Source: Paraburkholderia aromaticivorans
GTDB lineage: Bacteria > Pseudomonadota > Gammaproteobacteria > Burkholderiales > Burkholderiaceae
NCBI RefSeq assembly: GCF_002278075.1
Contig: NZ_CP022990.1
Coordinates: 2,604,001 to 2,668,000 of the forward strand
Direction of reading: 5' to 3'
DNA: 64,000 bases
A program made the position numbers and the translations under genes. This document shows positions 24,910 through 32,398 of the stretch, piece by piece; position 1 is the stretch's first letter, and each line of letters opens with the position of its first letter. The notes under the pieces were generated by a model. The model was not told the DNA's origin. It saw only the letters and a program-made list of their open reading frames with translations, and ran no database searches.

Positions 24910-26382
24910 ATGCCGACCCTGACCGACGGCGTGCTGTTCGGGCTGGCCATTCTGGTCCTGGATTTTCTCGCCTGGCGTTTCATGAGCCGCAAGAGCGACC
25001 AGACCCGGCTCGCGTTTCGCGCGCTGATGTTCGCTCTGTCGAGCTGCGTGCTGTTCAGTTACGGCATGAACCCGTTGCGCGCGGCGCCCTGGCCGGGCGA
25101 GCCGCTGCGTCATCTGCTCGCGCAGGTGCTGGAAATCGTGTGGTGGCTGCAGGGGGCGCGTCTCGTCACGATTCTGCTCGATCGCGTGGTGCTGCCCGAA
25201 GCATGGCACAAGGAGCGGCTGTTTCAGGACGTGTTCGGCGCGCTCGTGTTTCTCGCTGCCGCGGTGGGCGCGATCGCTTTCGTGCTGGAGCTGCCGGTGC
25301 GCGGCCTGCTCGCCACGTCGGGCGCGCTCGCGGTCGTGCTCGGCCTCGCGATCCAGAGCACGCTGAACGACGTGTTCTCCGGCGTGGTGTTGAACGCGAC
25401 CGAGCCGTTTCGTCTCGGCGACTGGGTGACGATCGGCGACGTGGAAGGGAAAGTGGTGGAGAGCAACTGGCGCGCGACGAGCCTGCTCAACGGTCAGGGC
25501 AACATCGTCGTGATACCGAACAGCGTGGCGGCGCGCGCCCATATCGTCAACGCCAACGAACCGTCGCATACGCATGGCATCAGCGTGGTGCTGCCCATCA
25601 AGCCGTCGATCCGTCCGGCGCTGGTGCTGGAGGCGCTCGCCAGCGCGGCCGAAAGCTCACGCGATGTGCTCGACGATCCGAAGCCGGTGGTGAGCGTGCG
25701 GCGCGCCACCAACGACGCGATCGAGTACGAGATCGTCTGCTACGTGAGCGAACTGGGCAGGAAGATCGCCGTGCGCAATGAGCTGTTCGATCTCGCGCAC
25801 CGCCATCTGCTCTCGCGCGGAGTGGTCTTGCGGCCACTGTCGGTGCCCGAGCCCGTGACCGGCGGCACCGCGGACGAAAAGCTGCGGCTTCTGCGCAACG
25901 TGCTGATCTTCCAGACGCTGGCGCGCGACGAGCTCGCCGAGCTCGCCGCGAAGCTGACGCAGCACGAGTTCGACGCCGGCGACACGATCTACGCCGCAGC
26001 GGATGAAAGCGGCCACGAACTGCACATTCTGGCGCAGGGCGTGGCCAAAGCGGTCGTGGCGAAAGACGGCGGCGAGATCGAGCTGCGCCGGCTCGCGCCG
26101 GGCGACTCGATCGGCCAGTCGGGGATTCTCGCCGGTGTGAGAACGGCGGTGGTGGTGCGGGCGCTGACGCGCGCCACGGTTTTCCGGCTCGACAGGAGCG
26201 CGTTGACGCCGGTTCTCTCGCGACGCCCGGAGGTGGCCAAGGAGATGTGCCGGCTGCTGTCGGAACACCATGCCACCGAGGAGATGCTGCTGGCCGCACC
26301 GGGCAATCTGGAGGAGAGCCCCGGCGGCTTGCTGCAATGGATTCGCGACGGCGTGCGGCGCATCCATGAACTGACGCTTTAA
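24910..26382 (+). CDS. MscS-family channel fused to a cyclic-nucleotide-binding domain
   Basis: The protein has 490 residues. There are about four membrane segments, and the pore helix and beta domain of MscS follow (GLAIQSTLNDVFSGVVL, then EPFRLGDWVTIG and GNIVVIPNS). A C-terminal cNMP-binding domain occupies about 320-450 (FDAGDTIYAAADESG, RRLAPGDSIGQSGILAG). This is the bCNG architecture, in which a cyclic nucleotide gates or modulates an MscS-like pore. The cNMP site lacks an obvious canonical phosphate-binding Arg in the usual place, so ligand specificity is uncertain. It follows the amidohydrolase by 39 bp. Confidence 0.9.
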   Translation: MPTLTDGVLFGLAILVLDFLAWRFMSRKSDQTRLAFRALMFALSSCVLFSYGMNPLRAAPWPGEPLRHLLAQVLEIVWWLQGARLVTILLDRVVLPEAWHKERLFQDVFGALVFLAAAVGAIAFVLELPVRGLLATSGALAVVLGLAIQSTLNDVFSGVVLNATEPFRLGDWVTIGDVEGKVVESNWRATSLLNGQGNIVVIPNSVAARAHIVNANEPSHTHGISVVLPIKPSIRPALVLEALASAAESSRDVLDDPKPVVSVRRATNDAIEYEIVCYVSELGRKIAVRNELFDLAHRHLLSRGVVLRPLSVPEPVTGGTADEKLRLLRNVLIFQTLARDELAELAAKLTQHEFDAGDTIYAAADESGHELHILAQGVAKAVVAKDGGEIELRRLAPGDSIGQSGILAGVRTAVVVRALTRATVFRLDRSALTPVLSRRPEVAKEMCRLLSEHHATEEMLLAAPGNLEESPGGLLQWIRDGVRRIHELTL

Positions 26383-26407
26383 GTGGATTGGCATAAGTCG
26401 CGTGGCG

Positions 26408-26435
26408 ATTAAGGGATTTTAAGAATCCGCCAAAG
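26408..26435 (+). promoter_or_regulatory. Direct-repeat motif upstream of the HD gene
   Basis: ATTAAG (26408-26413) and TTTAAG (26418-26423) repeat at a 10-bp period and are followed by CGCCAAAG (26428-26435). A closely similar arrangement occurs at 22106-22135, upstream of the isochorismatase-like gene. This may be a shared regulator site; no regulator is assigned. Confidence 0.35.
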
Positions 26436-26570
26436 TCTTAATAGATTTATTTCGCTACGCTGCGGTGGATGGTCCCTGGGCTGTCATCGATTCGCCACGC
26501 GGGCGGGTCATGGCGTCCGGTCGGCATGTGCGAAGGCGCGTCGGGAAGGGGCTGACACGGAGGAGTTGAC

Positions 26571-27212
26571 ATGAAGAAGACCATTGCCGGCGTTGACATC
26601 CCTGACGGTGTCATGGCCCAGGCGGCGACTGACCTGATCCGCAGCATGGAGTCCGAATTAATGTTTCACCACGCGTTGCGGGCCTTCCTGTTCGCCGCGC
26701 TGACCGGCTACCGCGAGAACCTGAAATTCGACGCGCAGCTGTTGTATATCGGCGCAATGTTTCACAACGTGGGGCTGAACGCGAAGTACGAGCGCTCGCC
26801 TTACCGCTTCGAGGTGGACGGCGCCAACGCCGCGCGCGATTTTCTGCGCCAGCACGGCGTGGCCGAGCGCGAGATCGAAGAGGTCTGGGTGGGGATCGCC
26901 TTGCACACGACGCCGGGCATTCCCGAGCACCTGTCGGCGCTCGTCGCGCTCATTAGCGCCGGGGTGCAGATGGACGTGCGGGGCGCGCGCTACGACGAAT
27001 TCACCGCGCACCAGCGCGACGAAATCGCCCAGGCGTATCCGCGCGAATCCGGCTTCAAGAAGAAGCTGATCGAAGCATACGCGCACGGCATGGCGCATCG
27101 TCCCGAGACGACCTTCGGGACCGTCAATGCCGACGTGCTGGACCGGTGGGATCCGAACTATCGCCGCCTGAATTTCTGCGGACTGGTGCTGGGATCGGAC
27201 TGGCCGAATTGA
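26571..27212 (+). CDS. HD-domain protein with altered HD motif
   Basis: The 213-residue protein is of the HD-hydrolase type related to cyanamide-hydratase-like proteins. It starts MKKTIAGVDIPDG, carries an early His pair (ELMFHHALRAF), then MFHNVGL where the family normally has FHD, and later IALHTTPGIP. The signature Asp is replaced by Asn (codon AAC), so metal binding may be changed or lost. GGAGGAG precedes the ATG at good distance. Biochemical activity is unproven; it could be a hydratase, phosphohydrolase or inactive relative. Confidence 0.83.
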   Translation: MKKTIAGVDIPDGVMAQAATDLIRSMESELMFHHALRAFLFAALTGYRENLKFDAQLLYIGAMFHNVGLNAKYERSPYRFEVDGANAARDFLRQHGVAEREIEEVWVGIALHTTPGIPEHLSALVALISAGVQMDVRGARYDEFTAHQRDEIAQAYPRESGFKKKLIEAYAHGMAHRPETTFGTVNADVLDRWDPNYRRLNFCGLVLGSDWPN

Positions 27213-27240
27213 TGAATGGTTGACACAAAGGACGATCGAC

Positions 27241-27483
27241 ATGGGCTACATCATTTCTCTAGGAGTGGGCTTCGGCATCGGGCTCCTCTACTGGCTGCTC
27301 AAGGTTCAGTCGCCGGCGCCGCCGTTGATCGCGCTCGCCGGCCTGCTCGGCATGGTGCTGGGCGAGCACGCCATACCGGTCGTGAAGGCGCAATTCTTCA
27401 CGCAGACGGCCACGGCGCAAGTGGCCGAACCGATCAAGGGCGCCGCGGTGCAAAAGCCCGGCGCGACCAAGGAAGGCGGTTGA
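27241..27483 (+). CDS. XapX-domain small membrane protein (DUF1427)
   Basis: The 80-residue protein has two hydrophobic segments (about 3-20 and 27-45) around LLYWLLKVQSPAPPLIALAG, the recognisable XapX motif with its central P-x-P-P. A short polar tail follows. AAAGGA lies upstream of the ATG at 27241, 28 bp after the HD gene, so they are co-transcribed. XapX proteins are small inner-membrane proteins of unproven function, often beside small-molecule permeases and hydrolases. Confidence 0.85.
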   Translation: MGYIISLGVGFGIGLLYWLLKVQSPAPPLIALAGLLGMVLGEHAIPVVKAQFFTQTATAQVAEPIKGAAVQKPGATKEGG

Positions 27484-27567
27484 TACCGAAGCTGCGCGGA
27501 GTGCGCCGGGCGGGCTGCCGTTCCGGAGGCCGCCATTCAAATTTTGCCAACTCAAACGGAAAGTCAA

Positions 27568-28515
27568 ATGTTCAAGTCGCTTCATAAGTACCGCTCGATT
27601 GCGCTCGTCTGCGCCGCGCTGCTGATCGGGTCGGCGCCGCTTTCGTCGGCCTTCGCCGATGCGGGGCCGCCGGAAGTGCCGGGCGGTAAAACAGCGCTGG
27701 TCAAACACCCCGACGTGGCGGTGGGCCCGCAGTACGACACCACCCATGTGTACGTCGCCTCGGCCGACCTCGACGCGTTCGTCAACAGCTTTGTCGCGAC
27801 CTTCGGCGGCAAGGCCTCGCCGCGTGCGGTCTTCACCGTGACGCCGACGCCGAGCAAGACGGCCTCGCAATATGTGCAGACACCGGTCGGGATGCTGTCG
27901 GTGTTCGGCTTCGAGACGCCGATTCCCTATCCGTTCGGCAATGAGCGCACCGGCTACCTCGTCACGGATATCGATCAGGGCGTGAAAGCGGCGCGCGCAG
28001 CCGGCGCCGACGTGCTGGTCGAGCCGTTCGACGATCCGATCGGCAAGGACGCGATCATTCAGTGGCCGGGCGGCCTGACGATGCAGCTCTACTGGCACAC
28101 CAAGGCACCGAACTACGCGCCGTTGCAAAGCGTGCCCGATAACCGCGTATACGTGTCGCGTTACGAAGCGAACAACTTCGTGCGCCGCTGGCTGCATTTC
28201 TCGCACGGCAAGGTGGTGTCGGACAACCCGCATGCGGATGCCGGCGTGATCGGCCGCCCCGGTGAGACGATGCGCGAGATTCGTATCACGTCGGGCTTCG
28301 GCCGCATGATCGTGTTCGTGACGGACGGCAAGCTGCCGTTCCCGTTCGGACGTGAAACCACCGGCTACGGCGTCGACGACGTGGCGCAGACGCTGGAGCG
28401 CGCGCAAGCGGCCGGCGCGAAGGTGTTGTACCCGGCATATGCGAGCGGATCGGGCAAGACCGCGATCCTCGAATTCCCGGGCGCGTACATCGCCGAAGTG
28501 CACGATGGCAAGTGA
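27568..28515 (+). CDS. Exported VOC/glyoxalase-like protein
   Basis: The 315-residue protein has a signal peptide (KYRSIALVCAALLIGSAPL, cleavage near AFA) and two tandem glyoxalase-like modules. The first runs about residues 45-175 (HVYVASADLDAF, MQLYWH) and the second about 185-315 (RVYVSRYEANNF, IAEVHDG). An exported protein with this fold is uncommon; it may bind or isomerise a metabolite in the periplasm. The ATG at 27568 is preferred over an upstream TTG because a GGAAAG sequence and the signal peptide fit it. The last 11 bp overlap the next gene. Confidence 0.82.
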   Translation: MFKSLHKYRSIALVCAALLIGSAPLSSAFADAGPPEVPGGKTALVKHPDVAVGPQYDTTHVYVASADLDAFVNSFVATFGGKASPRAVFTVTPTPSKTASQYVQTPVGMLSVFGFETPIPYPFGNERTGYLVTDIDQGVKAARAAGADVLVEPFDDPIGKDAIIQWPGGLTMQLYWHTKAPNYAPLQSVPDNRVYVSRYEANNFVRRWLHFSHGKVVSDNPHADAGVIGRPGETMREIRITSGFGRMIVFVTDGKLPFPFGRETTGYGVDDVAQTLERAQAAGAKVLYPAYASGSGKTAILEFPGAYIAEVHDGK

Positions 28516-30019
28516 GGCCAACGCCGTGCCGTCGTTCAGATCGCGGCGCGCGCGGCACGCCCTTCGCGCGTTGCTGATCAGCGCGGGGCTGGCGGCCGCG
28601 CTGCCGGCCGCGGCGGCGGACACCGCGCTCGGCGGCGCGGACGATACGTCCACCACCGGCAGCGCGGCGGCCGCCACGGCCACGAGCGGCGCCGCGGCGA
28701 CGTCGTGCGCGCGGCCCGCGATCATGTTCAACCGGTGGCAGGAGAACTGGTCGGCGCTGGCCAATCCCTGCGTGCCGAAAAAACCCTTCGATTCGCTGAA
28801 GTACATTCCGCTGTTCGGCAATCCGGATGCGTATATCTCGCTCGGCATGGTGCTGCGCGAGCGCCTCGAAATCAACGACGCGCCGCTGTTCGGCCTCGGC
28901 GCCGCGCACGACGACACCTATTTGCTGCAACGGCTCGAAGTCCACGCGGACGTGCGCCTCGGCCCGCATGTGCAGATTTTCACGCAGTTCGAGGACGCGC
29001 GGCCCTACGGCAAAGACATGGTGACGCCGGTCGATAAGAACCCGCTGGATCTGCGCCAGGCGTTCGTCGCGATTACCGAGCCGCTCGGTCCGGGCACGGT
29101 GAAGTTTCGCGTCGGCCGCCAGGAAATGGCGTTCGACTTGCAGCGGTTCGTTTCCGTGCGCGACGGCCCGAACGTGCGTCAGGCGTTCGACGCGATCTGG
29201 GCCGACTATGAAACCGGCCCGTGGCGCTGGATCGCCTACGCGACACAGCCGGTTCAATACCGCGACAACTCGGATTTCGACGACGTCTCCAATCGCGACC
29301 TGACGTTCAGCGGCGTGCGCGTGGAGCGCAAGAACGTCGGGCCAGGCGACCTGTCCGCGTACTACTCGCGCTACAACCGCAGCAACGCGAAGTTCCTCGA
29401 CGCGCGCGGCGACGAACATCGCGACGTGTTCGACGCGCGCTACGCCGGCAATGTCGCCCCGTTCGACTGGGACGTCGAGGCGATGTATCAGTCCGGCCAT
29501 GTCGGCAGCAAGACGATCGGCGCGTGGGCGGTGGGGTCGCTCGCCGGCTATACGCTGGCCTCCCTGCCGTGGACGCCGCGCCTCGGCCTTCAGGTGGACG
29601 CCGCCTCGGGCGACAGCCATCCGGGGGACGGGCGCATCGGCACCTTCAATCCGCTCTTTCCGAACGGCTACTACTTCGCGCTGGCCGGCTACACCGGCTA
29701 CACGAACCTCGTGCACGTCAAGCCGACGCTCATCCTCAAGCCGAGCGCCAAGCTCACGCTGCTGGCCGGCGTCGGTCTGCAATGGCGTCAGACCACCGCG
29801 GACGCCGTGTACGGGCAGGGCTCGTCGGTCGTGCCGGGAACGGCCGGGCATGGCAGCCCGTGGACCGGTTTCTATACGCAGCTGCGCGCCGACTATGCGG
29901 TCACCGCCAATCTCGCGGCGGCGCTGGAAGCCGTGCATTTTCAGGTCGGCCCGTCGCTGCGCGAACTGGGCGCGCGCAATGCCGACTATGTGGGCGCCGA
30001 GCTCAAGTTCGGCTGGTAG
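28505..30019 (+). CDS. Alginate-export (AlgE-like) family outer-membrane porin
   Basis: The 504-residue protein has a signal sequence in residues 15-40 (LLISAGLAAALPAAA) and a beta-barrel with AYISLGMVLRERLEI, YLLQRLEVHADVRLG and KFRVGRQEMAFDLQRFVS, features of the alginate_exp family; it ends YVGAELKFGW with a terminal aromatic. In this cluster it more likely passes a small substrate through the outer membrane than polysaccharide. The ATG at 28505 overlaps the previous gene by 11 bp. Confidence 0.87.
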   Translation: MASEANAVPSFRSRRARHALRALLISAGLAAALPAAAADTALGGADDTSTTGSAAAATATSGAAATSCARPAIMFNRWQENWSALANPCVPKKPFDSLKYIPLFGNPDAYISLGMVLRERLEINDAPLFGLGAAHDDTYLLQRLEVHADVRLGPHVQIFTQFEDARPYGKDMVTPVDKNPLDLRQAFVAITEPLGPGTVKFRVGRQEMAFDLQRFVSVRDGPNVRQAFDAIWADYETGPWRWIAYATQPVQYRDNSDFDDVSNRDLTFSGVRVERKNVGPGDLSAYYSRYNRSNAKFLDARGDEHRDVFDARYAGNVAPFDWDVEAMYQSGHVGSKTIGAWAVGSLAGYTLASLPWTPRLGLQVDAASGDSHPGDGRIGTFNPLFPNGYYFALAGYTGYTNLVHVKPTLILKPSAKLTLLAGVGLQWRQTTADAVYGQGSSVVPGTAGHGSPWTGFYTQLRADYAVTANLAAALEAVHFQVGPSLRELGARNADYVGAELKFGW

Positions 30020-30091
30020 AAGTATTGAAGCGGCAGCACGAGCGCTATCGGCAAACCGTCGTCACGACGACGGGTTAGATGAGGTCAAGCC

Positions 30092-31813
30092 ATGAGCACA
30101 CCCGACATGTCCGTCGACGCAACCACGCCCTCGGAACTCGAGTTTCCGTATTCCTCGCTGGAATACCGCAGGCATCAGATGTTCCCCCGTCTTTCCGCCG
30201 CCGAAATCGCGAGCCTGCGGCGCTTTGCGCGGCCCATGTCGTTCAAGGCCGGCGAACTGATCTTCCAGACCGGGCATGTGGCGCTCGGCCTGTTCGTGCT
30301 GCTGCATGGCCGCGTGCGGATCGAGTCGCGCGACAGCTTCGGGCGCTCGACCGTCGTCACCGAACATGACGACGGCCACTTCATGGCGGAAATGGCGCAG
30401 CTCTCCGGCAAGCCGGCGTTGATCGACGGCATCGCGCTGACGGATGTCGAGACGCTCGTGATCGAGCCGGAGCGCTTGCGCGCGCTGATCGTCGCCGATG
30501 CGCAACTCGGCGAGCACATCATGCGTGCGTTGATTCTGCGGCGGCTCGGGCTGATCGAGCAGGGGCTCGGGCCGGTGATCGTCGGCAATGGCGACGACGC
30601 GCGGCTGATCCGGCTGCAAGGCTTCCTGCGCCGCAATGCCTATCCGGCGATGGTGATCGACGCCCGCACCGATCCCGAAGCGATCAAGCTGCTGGGCGGC
30701 ATGACCACCGGGCCGGGCGATTTTCCGCTGGTGTTCTGCCCGAACGGCTACGTGCTGCGCGCGCCGGACGAAGCGCAGCTCGCGTCGTGCCTCGGGCTCG
30801 TGCCGACCTTCGAGCAATCGCGCGTCTACGACGTGGCGATCGTCGGCGCCGGACCGGCGGGACTGGCTGCCTCCGTGTACGCGGCCACCGAGGGTCTGTC
30901 GGTTGCCGTGTTCGATCAGCGCGCGCCGGGCGGCCAGGCCGGCGCGAGTTCCCGCATCGAGAACTATCTGGGCTTTCCGACCGGCATCTCGGGCCAGGCG
31001 CTCGCGGCCCGCGCGTTCCAGCAGGCCTTGAAGTTCGGCGCGCATCTGGCGATTCCCGGCAAGGTCATGGACGTGAGCCGCCATGACGGCATTTTCGTGC
31101 TGACGCTGCAGGACGAGCAGCGCATCAGCGCGCGCACGGTGGTGGTGGCGAGCGGCGCCGCGTACCGCAAGCCGACGGTGCCCGGGTTCGACCGGTTCGA
31201 AGGGCGCGGCACGTTCTACTGGGCATCGACGATCGAGGCCAAGCTGGTGAAAGGGCAAGACATCGTGCTGATGGGCGGCGGCAACTCCGCGGGCCAGGCG
31301 GTCGTGTTTCTCGCGAACTTCGCGCGCAGCATCCGCGTGTTGATTCGCGGCGCGGACCTCAATGCAAGCATGTCGAAATACCTGATCGACCGGATCGGGT
31401 CCTTGCCGAACGTGTCGCTTTGCACGCGTTGCGTGTTGCGCGAACTCGGCGGCGACGAGAGCGGCCTGACCGGGTTGCGCATCTTTCATGAGGACGAGGG
31501 CACCGACGAGGTGATTCCCACGCGCCACCTGTTTCTGTTTATCGGCGCGGACCCGAAGACGGATTGGCTCGGGTCGAGCGGCGTGGAGCTCGACAACCGG
31601 GGCTTCGTCGTGACCGGTTTCGCGCGCAGCGAGCATGGCTTGTCCGAGTCGAGCGCGCGTTATCCGCTCGAAACCAGCGTGCCGGGCATGTTCGCCGTCG
31701 GCGACGTGCGCTCGGAATCCGCGAAGCGGGTCGCGGCGGCGGTGGGCGACGGCGCGGCGGTGGTGAGTCAGATTCACGCGTATCTGAGCCAGCTCGCCAA
31801 AGCGGCCGCTTGA
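30092..31813 (+). CDS. cNMP-binding domain fused to a thioredoxin-reductase-like FAD/NAD(P) oxidoreductase
   Basis: The protein has 573 residues. An N-terminal cNMP-binding domain (about 30-150, FKAGELIFQTG) is followed by a thioredoxin-like spacer (about 165-240) and then a class II thioredoxin-reductase fold: AIVGAGPAGLAASVYAATEG (FAD), GGQAGASSRIENYLGFP, VLMGGGNSAGQAVVFLA (NADPH) and GMFAVGDVR. At the place of the redox CxxC the sequence reads FYWAST, so the disulfide is absent and thioredoxin reduction by the usual mechanism is unlikely. It may reduce another acceptor under cyclic-nucleotide control. Confidence 0.9.
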   Translation: MSTPDMSVDATTPSELEFPYSSLEYRRHQMFPRLSAAEIASLRRFARPMSFKAGELIFQTGHVALGLFVLLHGRVRIESRDSFGRSTVVTEHDDGHFMAEMAQLSGKPALIDGIALTDVETLVIEPERLRALIVADAQLGEHIMRALILRRLGLIEQGLGPVIVGNGDDARLIRLQGFLRRNAYPAMVIDARTDPEAIKLLGGMTTGPGDFPLVFCPNGYVLRAPDEAQLASCLGLVPTFEQSRVYDVAIVGAGPAGLAASVYAATEGLSVAVFDQRAPGGQAGASSRIENYLGFPTGISGQALAARAFQQALKFGAHLAIPGKVMDVSRHDGIFVLTLQDEQRISARTVVVASGAAYRKPTVPGFDRFEGRGTFYWASTIEAKLVKGQDIVLMGGGNSAGQAVVFLANFARSIRVLIRGADLNASMSKYLIDRIGSLPNVSLCTRCVLRELGGDESGLTGLRIFHEDEGTDEVIPTRHLFLFIGADPKTDWLGSSGVELDNRGFVVTGFARSEHGLSESSARYPLETSVPGMFAVGDVRSESAKRVAAAVGDGAAVVSQIHAYLSQLAKAAA

Positions 31814-32023
31814 TGTGACGGTGTTGTCATACCTAAGTGTGATAGTGCGAGGCCCCGGCCGGACCCTAACATGCAAGGGGATCGGTTCATGCCGCTACCG
31901 TCCCTCTCGCGCAACGGCGGCGCAAGTTCGGCACGGCCCCGACCCGGACGCTCATGAAGCCCTGGAGATCGCGCCAGACATGAAGCCGCGAGATGACGTG
32001 GGTGCATCTGGGTATCCGCAGCT

Positions 32024-32398
32024 ATGAGCTTTGTTTGCATCGTCGACGATGACGCCTCGGTACGCAGCGCGCTCGGCAACCTTCTCAAGTCGGTGGGCTA
32101 TACGACGATGACGTTTTCATCGGGCGAGGCGTTTCTCGCCTCGCCGCTTGTCGACGACGCGTTGTGCGCGTTGCTCGACCTGAGAATGCACGGCATGCAG
32201 GGTTCCGACGTGCAACGTCATCTGCAGGAGGCGCGCAGGAATATTCCCGTCGTATTCATGTCGGCGCACGGCGACGACGAAACCGTTCAGCGCGCGATGC
32301 AACTCGGCGCAGTGGGTGTCGTGCGCAAGCCTTTTGCGGAAGACGCGCTGCTGGAGTTGATCGAGCTTGCCATTGGAAGGAAGGGAGAACTCAATTGA
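32024..32398 (+). CDS. Single-domain FixJ-type receiver protein
   Basis: The 124-residue protein is only a receiver domain: acidic triplet VDDD (8-10), phospho-acceptor Asp52 in CALLDLRM, a Ser in VVFMSAH and Lys in VVRKPF. The FixJ/TodT DNA-binding domain is missing. It should be phosphorylated by the histidine-kinase domain of the next gene, whose TTG start overlaps its stop (TTGA). Its output is either protein-protein or a phosphate relay. Confidence 0.9.
   Translation: MSFVCIVDDDASVRSALGNLLKSVGYTTMTFSSGEAFLASPLVDDALCALLDLRMHGMQGSDVQRHLQEARRNIPVVFMSAHGDDETVQRAMQLGAVGVVRKPFAEDALLELIELAIGRKGELN

Noticed and set aside
27259..31876. Long minus-strand frames (27259-28917, 28286-29938, 30062-31876) in the hydrolase cluster
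   Set aside because: All are rich in Arg and Ala, without motif or ribosome-binding site, and lie opposite well-supported plus-strand genes.
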